From: Lachnospiraceae bacterium
GTDB lineage: Bacteria; Bacillota; Clostridia; Lachnospirales; Lachnospiraceae
Assembly: GCA_024684155.1 (NCBI GenBank)
Contig: JAIKXK010000139.1
Location: forward strand, 1-16,331
Length of the DNA stretch: 16,331 bases
Direction of reading: 5' to 3'
Part shown: positions 1-8,471 of the stretch, in pieces
Layout: each line of letters starts with the position of its first letter
How positions within the stretch are numbered: the first letter of the stretch is position 1
Notes under the pieces: generated by a model
What the model was told of the DNA's origin: nothing
Database searches by the model: none
What the model saw: the letters and a program-made list of their open reading frames with translations, nothing else
Program-made: the position numbers and the translations under genes

Positions 1-1290
1 AATTTTGGTTTTATTGTTTTGAATGATGGTACATATTTCACACCCCTTCAGGTGGTATATAATGACAATCTTTCAAATTTTAATGATATAGCAAAATTAA
101 ATGTTGGTGCTGCCGTTATTGTAAAGGGAGATGTTGTATTAACTCCTGATGCAAAGCAGCCTTTTGAAATTCAGGCGACTGAGATTGTAGTGGAAGGAGA
201 GTCTACTCCTGATTATCCAATTCAGCCAAAACGCCATACTATGGAGTATTTAAGAACTGTTACACATTTACGCCCTCGTACAAACACTTTTGAGGCAGTA
301 TTTAGAGTTCGTTCCTTGGCAGCTTATGCTATTCATAAGTTTTTCCAGGAAAGAGATTTTGTATATGTTCATACACCTCTTATTACCGGTTCTGATGCAG
401 AAGGTGCAGGAGAAATGTTCCAGGTTACTACTATGGACTTAAACAATGTACCAAAGACAGAAGATGGTGCCATTGATTATACGAAAGACTTCTTCGGAAA
501 GTCTACAAACCTTACGGTTTCCGGCCAGTTAAATGGTGAGACTTATGCTATGGCATTTAAGAATATTTATACTTTTGGACCAACCTTTAGAGCAGAAAAT
601 TCCAATACTACCCGTCATGCAGCAGAATTTTGGATGATTGAGCCAGAAATCGCATTTGCTGATTTGGAAGATGATATGGAATTGGCAGAAGATATGCTCA
701 AATACATTATTAACTATGTATTAGAACATGCTCCAGAAGAGATGGCATTCTTTAACCAGTTTATTGATAAGGGATTAATTGAAAGATTACAGCATGTAGC
801 TTCTTCTGATTTTGGACGCATCACCTATACAGATGCCATTAAAGAATTAGAAAAGCATAATGATAAGTTTGATTACAAGGTAAGCTGGGGCTGTGATTTA
901 CAGACGGAGCATGAGCGTTTCTTAACAGAAGAAATTTTCAAAAAACCTGTATTTGTTACTGATTATCCAAAGGAAATCAAAGCTTTCTATATGAAATTAA
1001 ACGATGACCAAAAGACAGTTGCCGCTATGGATTGTCTTGTCCCTGGAATCGGAGAAATCATTGGTGGAAGCCAAAGAGAAGATGACTACGAATTATTAAA
1101 GAATCGTATGGATGAACTTGGATTAAAAGAAGAAGATTATGACTTTTATATGGATTTACGTAAGTATGGTTCAACCCGTCATGCAGGATATGGTCTTGGA
1201 TTTGAACGTTGCGTAATGTATTTAACAGGAATTTCTAACATTCGTGACGTAATTCCATTCCCTCGTACCGTAGGTACTTGTGAATTATAA
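1..1290 (+). CDS. asnS: Asparaginyl-tRNA synthetase, 5' end cut by window
   Basis: This cytoplasmic class IIb aminoacyl-tRNA synthetase charges tRNA-Asn with asparagine. The reading frame is open from base 1, and the first visible codons already fall inside the N-terminal OB-fold anticodon-binding domain. The real start is therefore upstream, and the in-frame TTG at 19 is not a start. About 35 residues seem to be missing compared with the ~466-residue E. coli protein. Visible features include the linker HLRPRT, the AsnRS-typical segment EGAGEMF, and SGQLNGETYA. Class II motif 2 begins FRAEN near 586. GEIIGGSQRE precedes motif 3, GLGFER, near 1192-1209. The C-terminus ends RDVIPFPRT plus seven residues, as in full-length family members. 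AsnRS is preferred over AspRS because of the close match to known AsnRS across these motifs and the asnA neighbour. It is followed by asnA 55 nt downstream with no terminator between, so co-transcription is likely. Confidence 0.97.
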   Translation, partial: NFGFIVLNDGTYFTPLQVVYNDNLSNFNDIAKLNVGAAVIVKGDVVLTPDAKQPFEIQATEIVVEGESTPDYPIQPKRHTMEYLRTVTHLRPRTNTFEAVFRVRSLAAYAIHKFFQERDFVYVHTPLITGSDAEGAGEMFQVTTMDLNNVPKTEDGAIDYTKDFFGKSTNLTVSGQLNGETYAMAFKNIYTFGPTFRAENSNTTRHAAEFWMIEPEIAFADLEDDMELAEDMLKYIINYVLEHAPEEMAFFNQFIDKGLIERLQHVASSDFGRITYTDAIKELEKHNDKFDYKVSWGCDLQTEHERFLTEEIFKKPVFVTDYPKEIKAFYMKLNDDQKTVAAMDCLVPGIGEIIGGSQREDDYELLKNRMDELGLKEEDYDFYMDLRKYGSTRHAGYGLGFERCVMYLTGISNIRDVIPFPRTVGTCEL

Positions 1291-1345
1291 AAGTTTATAA
1301 TACATGGAAAAAGAAAAAGAGGATTGACAGGAGACTATAGAAACT

Positions 1346-2356
1346 ATGAGTAAAATTGTGATACCTGACGGCTACAAGCCGGCATTGAACTTAAAGGAGA
1401 CTCAGATTGCCATTAAAACTGTGAAAGATTTCTTCCAGCAGCAGTTAGTGGCAGAATTAAATTTACATCGTGTATCTGCGCCATTATTTGTAACACCAGA
1501 ATCTGGTTTGAATGACAATTTAAATGGTGTGGAGCGACCTGTCAGCTTTGGAATCAAGGAACAAGACGATCGTCACGTAGAAATCGTACATTCCCTTGCA
1601 AAGTGGAAACGTATGGCTCTTGGCCGTTACGGATTTTCTGCTGGCGAAGGATTATACACTGATATGAATGCTATTCGTCGCGATGAAGATACAGATAACA
1701 TTCACTCTATTTATGTGGATCAGTGGGATTGGGAAAAGGTCATTAACAAAGAGGACCGTACGGTTGAAACCTTAAAGAATACAGTAAAAAGTGTGTATGA
1801 CGCACTTCGTGTGACAGAAAAATATATGTCAAATCACTATGACTATATTCAGTGTATTTTACCGGAACAGATTTTCTTTATTACTTCACAGGAGCTTTTG
1901 GATATGTATCCAAATCTTTCTGCCAAGGAAAGAGAATATGAAATTGCAAAGGAAAAAGGTGCTGTATTTATAATGCAAATCGGAGACAAGCTTTCCAATG
2001 GAGAGCCACACGACGGACGTGCTCCGGATTATGATGATTGGTCTTTAAATGGTGATATTATTGTATATTTCCCAGTGACAGACATTGCTTTAGAACTTTC
2101 TTCTATGGGGATTCGTGTAGATGAAACTTCTATGAAGGAGCAGCTTAAAAAAGCAGGATGTCCTGAGAGAGAAGAGTTACCATTCCAGAAAGATATTTTG
2201 GAGAAGAAACTTCCTTATACCATCGGGGGCGGTATTGGTCAGAGTCGTATTTGTATGTTCTTCCTTCGAAAAGCCCATATCGGAGAAGTGCAGGTATCCA
2301 TTTGGCCACAGGAAGAAGTGGACTATGCAAGAGAAAAAGGGGTCATTATTCTATGA
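1346..2356 (+). CDS. asnA: Aspartate--ammonia ligase (asparagine synthetase A)
   Basis: AsnA makes asparagine from aspartate, ammonia and ATP (releasing AMP and pyrophosphate) in the cytoplasm. The 336-residue length matches the family (about 330). The fold is that of class II tRNA synthetases. Recognisable segments are SLAKWKR (near 1590), DMNAIRRDE (1663-1689), and the signature GGGIGQSR at residues 294-301, followed by HIGEVQVSIWP near the end. The ATG at 1346 is supported by AGGAGA at 1329-1334. The stop overlaps the ATG of the next gene (ATGA, 2353-2356), which suggests translational coupling. Lying after asnS, it places synthesis of asparagine next to its use in tRNA charging. No leader RNA or regulatory hairpin is visible in the 55-nt gap; any control would act upstream of asnS, outside the window. 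Confidence 0.97.
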   Translation: MSKIVIPDGYKPALNLKETQIAIKTVKDFFQQQLVAELNLHRVSAPLFVTPESGLNDNLNGVERPVSFGIKEQDDRHVEIVHSLAKWKRMALGRYGFSAGEGLYTDMNAIRRDEDTDNIHSIYVDQWDWEKVINKEDRTVETLKNTVKSVYDALRVTEKYMSNHYDYIQCILPEQIFFITSQELLDMYPNLSAKEREYEIAKEKGAVFIMQIGDKLSNGEPHDGRAPDYDDWSLNGDIIVYFPVTDIALELSSMGIRVDETSMKEQLKKAGCPEREELPFQKDILEKKLPYTIGGGIGQSRICMFFLRKAHIGEVQVSIWPQEEVDYAREKGVIIL

Positions 2357-2646
2357 GTAAAAATTTGCACACAAAGGCAATGGACATGTTATTAGATGGT
2401 GTTCTTAGCCTAAAAGATCGTGATGAAGCCTATTTGTTTTTTGAAGATTTGTGTACCGTTGGAGAGTTAGAAGCACTACAGCAGCGCTTTGAGGTAGCAA
2501 GAATGCTTCGTCAGGAAAAAACCTATCAGGAAATTGCAGAAGTTACCGGTGCGTCTACTGCTACAATTAGTCGTGTGAACCGCGCTCTTAATTATGGTAA
2601 CGATGGATATGATATGATTTTTAACCGTTTGGAGGACGAGTCTTGA
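2353..2646 (+). CDS. yerC: YerC/YecD family TrpR-like DNA-binding protein
   Basis: This 97-residue protein resembles the YerC/YecD family, small relatives of the Trp repressor. Residues 25-50 are the helical part with LFFEDLCTVGELEALQQR. A helix-turn-helix follows at about residues 57-77, with TYQEIAEVTGAS then TATISRVNRAL, the second stretch being the likely recognition helix. An in-frame ATG at 2251 gives a longer frame, but its extra 34 codons lie inside asnA in another frame. The ATG at 2353, overlapping the asnA stop, gives the family-sized protein. An AAAGGGG stretch near 2336-2342 can serve as a weak ribosome binding site. Its own stop overlaps the TTG start of pcrA. In B. subtilis yerC also lies near pcrA. 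The regulated genes and any ligand are unknown; a tryptophan role is not implied. Confidence 0.9.
   Translation: MSKNLHTKAMDMLLDGVLSLKDRDEAYLFFEDLCTVGELEALQQRFEVARMLRQEKTYQEIAEVTGASTATISRVNRALNYGNDGYDMIFNRLEDES
2631..2635 (+). promoter_or_regulatory. Ribosome binding site fixing the TTG start of pcrA
   Basis: GGAGG lies 7 nt before the TTG at 2643, inside the end of yerC. This ideal spacing supports TTG as the true start, overlapping the yerC stop by 4 nt (TTGA). No ATG or GTG near it has a comparable site. Confidence 0.8.
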
Positions 2647-4907
2647 GTTCATTAGAATTGAATAAGATTTTAAATCCGGAACAGCTCCTTGGTGTGACAA
2701 CAACTGAGGGGCCTGTTTTAATTTTAGCAGGTGCAGGTTCCGGTAAAACAAGAGTGCTAACCCACAGAGTTGCTTATTTAATGGAGCAGGGTGTAGCACC
2801 TTATAATATTATGGCCATAACCTTTACCAATAAGGCCGCAGGTGAAATGAGAGAGAGAGTAAATAACCTGGCTGGATATGGTGCAGACCAGGTTTGGGTT
2901 GCTACCTTCCATTCCACCTGTGTTCGTATTTTACGCCAGTTTGCTGATCGCATTGGATATGATACGAACTTTTCTATTTATGATGCAGATGATTCAAAAA
3001 CCTTAATGAAGGAAGTCTGCAAACATCTAAATATTGATACGAAAAAATATAAAGAAAAACGAATCCTTGGAGTTATTTCATCAGCAAAGGATGAGATGAT
3101 AAACGAAGAAGAATTTGCAGTAAGAAATCAGTCAGATTTTATGATGACAACTTACATTTCTGCATACCGTGAATATCAGGCGAGACTTCGTTCCAATAAC
3201 GCCTTCGACTTTGATGATTTGATTTTAAAAACAGTGGAGCTTTTAAAACAAGATCCAGAAGTTTTAAATTACTATCAAAACCGTTTTAAATACATTATGG
3301 TAGACGAGTATCAGGATACCAACACGGTTCAGTTTGAACTTGTTCGTCTACTGGCATCCTCTCACGAAAATTTATGCGTTGTTGGTGATGATGATCAGTC
3401 TATTTATAAATTCCGTGGCGCAAATATCTATAATATTTTGAATTTTGAACAGCATTTTCCAAATGCCACGGTAATTAAGTTAGAGCAGAATTATCGTTCC
3501 ACAAAAAAGATTCTATTTGGAGCAAATGCAGTTATTAAAAATAACGTTGGACGAAAGGAAAAAGCTCTTTGGACACAAAATGACGAAGGAGAAAAAATCC
3601 GTTTTCGCCAGTTTGATTCTGCCTATGAAGAGGCAGAATTTATTGCTATGGATGTTCGCAGTCAAAAACGACGTGGTAATTTTGATTTTAAAGAAACGGC
3701 TGTTTTGTATCGAACCAATGCCCAGTCTCGAATCTTAGAGGAAAAGTTTTTGAATGAAAACATTCCTTATCGTATTGTTGGTGGTGTAAACTTCTATGCC
3801 AGAAAAGAAATTAAAGATATTCTGGCCTATTTAAAAACCATTGATAATGGAGATGATGATATTGCGGTACAAAGAATTATCAATGTGCCAAAGAGAGGAA
3901 TAGGTGCCACTTCCTTAGGAAAGGTTTCTGCCTATGCCAGAGAAAATGGAATGAGTTTTTATGCAGCTCTTTTGGAATCTTCAGAGATTTCCACCCTTGG
4001 AAAAGCATCTGCAAAGATTGCACCTTTTGTGGAGTTTATAGAAAAGATAAAGATTAAACTTCCAGAAATGACAGTGCCAGAGGTGATTCATTCAGTATTA
4101 GATGGCACAGGATATGTGGAGGAGTTAGAGGCAGAAGGTACAGATGAAGCCATGGCCCGTATTGAAAATATCGATGAACTTTTAAATAAGGCCATTCTTT
4201 ATCAGGAAGAGGGAGAAAACCCCACTCTTTCTGGATTTTTAGAGGAGGTCGCCCTAATTGCAGACATTGATCGGTTAGACGAAAATGAAGACTATGTGGT
4301 TCTTATGACACTTCATTCTGCCAAAGGGTTAGAATTTGAAAATGTTTATATGGCAGGAATGGAAGATGGACTTTTCCCTTCCTTTATGACAATTTCTGGA
4401 GATGATGATGCGGAATTAGAAGAGGAGCGCCGTCTTTGCTATGTAGGAATTACAAGGGCAAAACAACAGCTTACCATGACAGCAGCAAAGACAAGAATGG
4501 TTCGAGGTGAGTGGCAATATGGAGCTATTTCCCGCTTTGTGAAGGAACTTCCTTCTGAAATTATAGATGGTAGTGTCTGGGAAGGAAAATCTAGAGACTT
4601 TGCAGCTTCTTCCTTTGATGAACCAAAGAAATCTTTTGCAGAAAAGAAAAAAGAAGCCACAAAGCCAACAGCAGCTTCTTCCTATGCAGCAAAGTTAAAG
4701 GAAATGAAAGCTGTAAGTGCAGGAACAAAGATCGAAAAAAATACACTTTCTTATGGTGTTGGAGATCGAGTAAAACATCAGAAATTTGGAGAAGGAACAG
4801 TAAATCATATAGCTGATGGCGGTAGAGATTTTGAAGTGACGGTGGAGTTTGACAGAGTCGGAGTAAAGAAGATGTTTGCATCTTTTGCAAAGCTTCAAAA
4901 GTGTTAA
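2643..4907 (+). CDS. pcrA: ATP-dependent DNA helicase PcrA (UvrD/Rep family)
   Basis: This 754-residue SF1A 3'-5' helicase acts in nucleotide excision repair, removal of recombination filaments and replication-transcription conflicts. All helicase motifs are visible: Walker A AGAGSGKT (residues 29-36), motif Ia ITFTNKAA (59-66), Walker B MVDEYQDT (219-226), motif III GDDDQSIYKFRGA (248-260), motif IV LEQNYRST (280-287), motif V TLHSAKGLEFENVY (556-569), and motif VI EERRLCYVGITRAK (594-607). A Lys/Ala-rich linker (about 655-695) leads to a C-terminal Tudor-like fold starting YGVGDRVKHQKFGEG (704-718), which in PcrA binds RNA polymerase. It starts with TTG at 2643, supported by GGAGG. It overlaps yerC by 4 nt and is followed after 14 nt by the methyltransferase gene. 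The Tudor-like tail and the family length (about 720-750) favour PcrA over Rep. Confidence 0.97.
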   Translation: MSSLELNKILNPEQLLGVTTTEGPVLILAGAGSGKTRVLTHRVAYLMEQGVAPYNIMAITFTNKAAGEMRERVNNLAGYGADQVWVATFHSTCVRILRQFADRIGYDTNFSIYDADDSKTLMKEVCKHLNIDTKKYKEKRILGVISSAKDEMINEEEFAVRNQSDFMMTTYISAYREYQARLRSNNAFDFDDLILKTVELLKQDPEVLNYYQNRFKYIMVDEYQDTNTVQFELVRLLASSHENLCVVGDDDQSIYKFRGANIYNILNFEQHFPNATVIKLEQNYRSTKKILFGANAVIKNNVGRKEKALWTQNDEGEKIRFRQFDSAYEEAEFIAMDVRSQKRRGNFDFKETAVLYRTNAQSRILEEKFLNENIPYRIVGGVNFYARKEIKDILAYLKTIDNGDDDIAVQRIINVPKRGIGATSLGKVSAYARENGMSFYAALLESSEISTLGKASAKIAPFVEFIEKIKIKLPEMTVPEVIHSVLDGTGYVEELEAEGTDEAMARIENIDELLNKAILYQEEGENPTLSGFLEEVALIADIDRLDENEDYVVLMTLHSAKGLEFENVYMAGMEDGLFPSFMTISGDDDAELEEERRLCYVGITRAKQQLTMTAAKTRMVRGEWQYGAISRFVKELPSEIIDGSVWEGKSRDFAASSFDEPKKSFAEKKKEATKPTAASSYAAKLKEMKAVSAGTKIEKNTLSYGVGDRVKHQKFGEGTVNHIADGGRDFEVTVEFDRVGVKKMFASFAKLQKC

Positions 4908-4909
4908 AC

Positions 4910-4914
4910 GAGGA
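4910..4914 (+). promoter_or_regulatory. Ribosome binding site fixing the ATG start at 4922
   Basis: GAGGA lies 7 nt before the ATG at 4922. The longer in-frame option, a GTG at 4901 inside the last codons of pcrA, has no such site at the right distance, so the 494-residue product is preferred. Confidence 0.75.
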
Positions 4915-4921
4915 TATATGT

Positions 4922-6406
4922 ATGAAAAAAGGACAGATTGTAAAAGGACATGTTACCATTATGGATTTCCCAAACAAAGGATTTGTGGAGGTTCGACCGG
5001 AGGATAATGAAGGAATTTCAGAACCTGAAATGCTTCGGGTAAATAATGCGGTCTTAGGTCAGATCGTAGAGTGTTCCGTGAAAAAGGCAAGAAAGAATAA
5101 AGCAGAGGGAAGACTCCTTTCTGTTTTAGCACCTTCCTTATTAGAATCAAAAGAGGATTATTGCCCTCATTTTGGCGAATGTGGAGGATGCCTCTATCAA
5201 AAAATTCCTTATGATAATCAACGGGAATTAAAAGAAGAACAGCTTCGACGTTTGTTAGCTCCTGTCATTGGAGATGATTTTGTAAACCTATTTGAAGGCG
5301 TAATCTCAAGTCCCAGGGAAGAATACTACCGAAATAAGATGGAATTTTCTTTTGGAGATGCTTATCAAAACGGACCCCTTGCCCTTGGAATGCACAAACG
5401 TGGAAGCTTTTATGATATTGTAAATGTAGAAGGTTGTCGTATTTGTGAAAAGGATATGAGCGAAGTCCTTCGCATTACATTATCTTATTTTGAAAAGAAA
5501 AACATAAGTTATTATCACAGACTTCGTCACAATGGCTATCTTAGACATCTTTTGGTGCGTCAGGCAGCAGCTACAGATGAAATTTTAATTGATTTGGTTA
5601 CATCTGGAGAAGAGCCAACTCTACTTGGAGTAGATATAAACGGAAATCAGGGTGAGGATGCAGATTTATCCCTTGGTCTAATGAAGGCAGACATTTCAGA
5701 AGAGGATTTACTGGAAGGCTGGAAAAATGCTCTTTTGGAAGGAAACTACAAGGGAGAAATTACTGGAATTCTCCATACGAGAAATACACGAGAGGCCGAT
5801 GTGGTAGAAGACCATGGAACAAAGGTATTGTATGGTAAAGATTCTTTTGATGAGATATTACTTGGACTTAAATTTCACATTACTCCATTTTCTTTCTTCC
5901 AAACCAACTCTTTAGGTGCAGAAGTTTTGTATATGAAGGTAAGAGACTACATTCAAAGTACTTTTTCTGGTGGAGCCTGTGTTTACGATTTGTACTCCGG
6001 AACAGGTACCATTGCTCAGATTATGGCAGATGCGGCCGACAAGGTGATTGGTGTGGAAATCGTGGAAGAGGCAGTGGAAGCTGCAAAGGAAAATGCCAAA
6101 GAAAATGGACTAAACAACTGCGAGTTTATTGCAGGAGATGTGTTAAAAGTCCTAGATGATATTGAAGAAAAACCGGATTTTATCATTTTAGATCCACCTC
6201 GTGATGGAGTAAATCCAAAGGCTTTAAAGAAGATTTTAAATTATGGGGTAAATTCTATGATTTATATTTCCTGCAAGCCAACCTCTTTGGCCAGAGACTT
6301 GCCGGCTTTCTTTGAAGCAGGATATGAGGTGAAAAAAATATCTGCAGTGGATATGTTCCCTTCAACTGCAAATTGTGAAGTGGTTTGCTTACTTAAAAAA
6401 GAGTAG
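4922..6406 (+). CDS. rlmD: 23S rRNA (uracil-5-)-methyltransferase, RlmD/RumA family
   Basis: This SAM-dependent enzyme methylates C5 of a uridine, most likely in 23S rRNA. An N-terminal TRAM/OB domain (residues about 2-70) is followed by the iron-sulphur cysteines C81, C87 and C90 with the same spacing as in E. coli RumA. C172 or C175 is the candidate fourth ligand. The Rossmann domain has DLYSGTGT (356-363) for SAM and DPPRDG (424-429). SCKPTSLARD holds the catalytic Cys at 451, and E486 is the probable general base. FFQTN (325-329) is typical. At 494 residues it is longer than RumA (433), with extra sequence about residues 228-270 that is rich in acidic residues. The target uridine cannot be fixed from sequence: it may be RlmD, RlmCD (dual-site) or another paralogue. 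It is the last gene of the asnS run. Confidence 0.88.
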   Translation: MKKGQIVKGHVTIMDFPNKGFVEVRPEDNEGISEPEMLRVNNAVLGQIVECSVKKARKNKAEGRLLSVLAPSLLESKEDYCPHFGECGGCLYQKIPYDNQRELKEEQLRRLLAPVIGDDFVNLFEGVISSPREEYYRNKMEFSFGDAYQNGPLALGMHKRGSFYDIVNVEGCRICEKDMSEVLRITLSYFEKKNISYYHRLRHNGYLRHLLVRQAAATDEILIDLVTSGEEPTLLGVDINGNQGEDADLSLGLMKADISEEDLLEGWKNALLEGNYKGEITGILHTRNTREADVVEDHGTKVLYGKDSFDEILLGLKFHITPFSFFQTNSLGAEVLYMKVRDYIQSTFSGGACVYDLYSGTGTIAQIMADAADKVIGVEIVEEAVEAAKENAKENGLNNCEFIAGDVLKVLDDIEEKPDFIILDPPRDGVNPKALKKILNYGVNSMIYISCKPTSLARDLPAFFEAGYEVKKISAVDMFPSTANCEVVCLLKKE

Positions 6407-6426
6407 CTTTAATGCTACTTTTTTTT
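6395..6426 (+). terminator. Intrinsic terminator overlapping the rlmD stop codon
   Basis: The stem AGTAGC (6402-6407) pairs with GCTACT (6414-6419) around a 6-nt loop and is followed by eight T (6419-6426). Six A upstream (6395-6400) can extend the pairing. The rlmD stop TAG is inside the left arm. It ends the asnS-rlmD run. Confidence 0.85.
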
Positions 6427-6470
6427 GTATAAAATGACAGAAAAACCTCTTGAATTTTTACATTGTATCA

Positions 6471-6499
6471 ATGGAATTAATCCTTTGCTATGCTAGAAT
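6471..6499 (+). promoter_or_regulatory. Candidate extended -10 promoter for the chemoreceptor gene
   Basis: TGC-TAGAAT at 6491-6499 is an extended -10 element. The hexamer 17 nt upstream is ATGGAA (6471-6476), a poor -35. It lies in the only gap between the rlmD terminator and the receptor start. No good flagellar sigma (SigD-type) pair was seen. Confidence 0.4.
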
Positions 6500-6537
6500 A
6501 TAGTCGTTTGGAGTCTATCTTGAGGAGGTTATAAATT

Positions 6538-8388
6538 ATGAGGATGAAGGACTGGAAAATTGGGACTAAATTGTTGCTTATGGTATTACCTTTGGCGGTT
6601 GTTCTGATGACAAGTATTTTCTATATGTCATACAGACAGATTCAGGTGTTTGAAGAGGCAAGAACCAATTATTATGAGCAGATTGATGCGCTAAATGTAG
6701 CACTATTGAATGCAGATAGGGATATGTATCAGGCACAACTTGCAGAAACGAGATATTACTATCAGCATGATGAATCAAGCAAGGAAGTATTACAGGGGTA
6801 TTTAGATACCTATGAAGAAAACTTTCAAAATGTAGAAGAGGAAATCGAAAACATTCGCACCCTTTTTGAAAATTCAAATGATTATTTATATACCCAGTTA
6901 ATTCTAGAGGGGCAGAATAAAAATAATAAAGAACTGTTAGAGCAGTTTCAGCTTTCTTTAACAAGATGGCAGACGGCTTATTATCCAGTAACAAATGCAG
7001 GAAACTATTCTTCTCAGTTTGCGGAATTTCAGACTGCAAGAGATTATCTTGCAGTAATGGAACAAAGTTTAATTGAGTACGCAAACTACGTGGATACATC
7101 TTTAAGAGAGCAGATTGTACAATCCATTATTATTGTAAGTTTAGCGATTTTGGTTATCTTTATTGCCGTTTCAATTTTTGCAGCCTTTGTTGCTCGTTAT
7201 ATTAGAAGAATGACAAAGGTTGTGACAGAAAACGTAAACAGTTTATCCAATAGAGACTTATCTCAGGCCATGAATGTGGTAAATTCCAAGGATGAGCTTG
7301 GTATGTTGTCAAAATCTGCGGAGGATTTACACGATAGTTTGTATGAGATTATTTCTCAGATTAATGGTTCGTCCAATTTAGTAGCTGAGTCTGCAGGAGA
7401 AATTCGCCTTCAGGCTTCTGATGCAGATGGACAGATGAATTCCATTGGCGTGGCAATAGATGAAATGGCAGCAACAGCTACCCAGCAGGCCATGGATATT
7501 ACAGATATTTCCAATAGTATGAATGAAATGGGCGGTGTTATGGAACAGTCTGCAGATGCCAATGCAAATCTTTCAAAAGCGTCAAAAGCTATTGATGAAG
7601 TGACGGGAGAAGGAATGCAGGTGGTAGAGGAACTGACAGATGCTACCAATAAATCCATGGATGCTTTTAATAAAGTATTTGATTTAATGGAAGGTATTTC
7701 AAAGTCATCCAAAGAAATCGGTCAGGCTTCCAATTTGATTTCTGATATTGCAAGCCAGACAAATTTACTTTCATTAAATGCTTCCATTGAGGCAGCCAGA
7801 GCCGGAGATGCAGGAAAAGGATTTGCTGTAGTTGCAGATGAGATTCGCTCCCTTGCAGAACAGTCAGCAAGCTCTGCTACTACCATTAATGAAATGCTGG
7901 AACAATTGCACAGAGCTACAGAACTTACCAATGAGCAAAGTGCTGTAGTTAAGGAGTGTGTAGAGGAACAATCGGAAAGTGTTGCTACTACAAAGAATAA
8001 ATTTGAAGACATTGTTTCATCTATTGATTTGGTTAACGAACAAATAAAAGTCATCCATGACATTAACGCCCAGATGGATCAGGGCTTTGCAAAGATTCAT
8101 GATTTAGTAACAAATCTTTCTGCCTCAGCAGAACAAAATGCAGCTTCTTCAGAAGAAATTGCAGCAACAGCAGCAACGGTTCGTGAAGTAATTGAAGAAG
8201 TAAATAAAAAATCAGAAGACGTAAATATTGCAGCAGATGGATTAGTGGAAATTGTACAGCAGTTTAAACTGGATGCAGGTGAATTAGTAGATGATGTAGA
8301 AAAAGAGAACTTTAAAGAGGACGAAGCCCAAGAGGAAGTAGAAATTCCAGAAGAAGCGGATGATAGATTGGATAAAGTGTCTGCTTAG
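6538..8388 (+). CDS. Methyl-accepting chemotaxis protein
   Basis: This 616-residue membrane chemoreceptor would control a CheA kinase. A short cytoplasmic start leads to TM1 (about residues 12-30), then an extracellular sensor of about 160 mostly helical residues (31-194), probably a four-helix bundle. TM2 (about 195-219), a HAMP domain (about 217-270) and a long coiled-coil signalling domain follow. The highly conserved hairpin tip lies at 404-443, with QTNLLSLNASIEAARAG then GKGFAVVADEIRSLAEQS. Methylation helices flank it, with Glu/Gln/Ala-rich segments such as SASAEQNAASSEEIAA (528-543). The tail (about 580-616) is acidic and lacks a CheR-tethering pentapeptide. AGGAGG at 6523-6528 supports the start. 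There are no che, fli or fla genes beside it, so it is an orphan receptor. The ligand cannot be told from sequence; the sensor has no recognisable CACHE signature. Confidence 0.95.
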   Translation: MRMKDWKIGTKLLLMVLPLAVVLMTSIFYMSYRQIQVFEEARTNYYEQIDALNVALLNADRDMYQAQLAETRYYYQHDESSKEVLQGYLDTYEENFQNVEEEIENIRTLFENSNDYLYTQLILEGQNKNNKELLEQFQLSLTRWQTAYYPVTNAGNYSSQFAEFQTARDYLAVMEQSLIEYANYVDTSLREQIVQSIIIVSLAILVIFIAVSIFAAFVARYIRRMTKVVTENVNSLSNRDLSQAMNVVNSKDELGMLSKSAEDLHDSLYEIISQINGSSNLVAESAGEIRLQASDADGQMNSIGVAIDEMAATATQQAMDITDISNSMNEMGGVMEQSADANANLSKASKAIDEVTGEGMQVVEELTDATNKSMDAFNKVFDLMEGISKSSKEIGQASNLISDIASQTNLLSLNASIEAARAGDAGKGFAVVADEIRSLAEQSASSATTINEMLEQLHRATELTNEQSAVVKECVEEQSESVATTKNKFEDIVSSIDLVNEQIKVIHDINAQMDQGFAKIHDLVTNLSASAEQNAASSEEIAATAATVREVIEEVNKKSEDVNIAADGLVEIVQQFKLDAGELVDDVEKENFKEDEAQEEVEIPEEADDRLDKVSA

Positions 8389-8437
8389 AATGAGTTTAAA
8401 ATCACCTGCCATAAATGTTTGTAATTTTGTGCGAAAT

Positions 8438-8454
8438 GCCACTTGAAGAGTGGC
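8438..8454 (+). other. Hairpin in the chemoreceptor-MATE gap
   Basis: GCCACT (8438-8443) and AGTGGC (8449-8454) form a perfect 6-bp stem around TGAAG. On the + strand it is followed by CAAAAAA rather than a T-run, so it is not a normal terminator for the upstream receptor gene. It could be an operator, an mRNA structure, or a terminator for minus-strand transcription, where a T-run would follow. Confidence 0.4.
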
Positions 8455-8471
8455 CAAAAAAGTTATACGAT
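8443..8471 (+). promoter_or_regulatory. Weak candidate promoter for the MATE-ttcA pair
   Basis: TTGAAG (8443-8448) and TACGAT (8466-8471) are 17 nt apart, each matching four of six consensus bases. The -35 lies over the loop of the hairpin at 8438-8454. It sits 25 nt before the MATE start, leaving room for the AAGGAG site at 8483-8488. Confidence 0.3.

Noticed and set aside
19..21. TTG as the start of asnS
   Set aside because: The frame is open to base 1, and the residues before it match the AsnRS N-terminal domain. The start lies outside the window.
1296..1301. TATAAT in the asnS-asnA gap as an asnA promoter
   Set aside because: No acceptable -35 at 16-18 nt; AT-rich chance match is likely, and the genes look co-transcribed.
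2251..2352. Longer N-terminus for the YerC-like protein
   Set aside because: These 34 codons are an out-of-frame reading of asnA, and the family is about 100 residues long, fitting the ATG at 2353.
6473..6488. Sigma-54 promoter before the chemoreceptor gene
   Set aside because: GG and GC elements are about 14 nt apart, too far for the fixed -24/-12 spacing.
7410..8063. Minus-strand open frames across the chemoreceptor gene
   Set aside because: They are shadows of a coiled-coil gene with biased codons; no ribosome sites or recognisable products. The same holds for other minus-strand frames in the window.
8424..8438. CodY-box-like sequence before the MATE gene
   Set aside because: At least four mismatches to the 15-nt consensus; no better than chance in AT-rich DNA.
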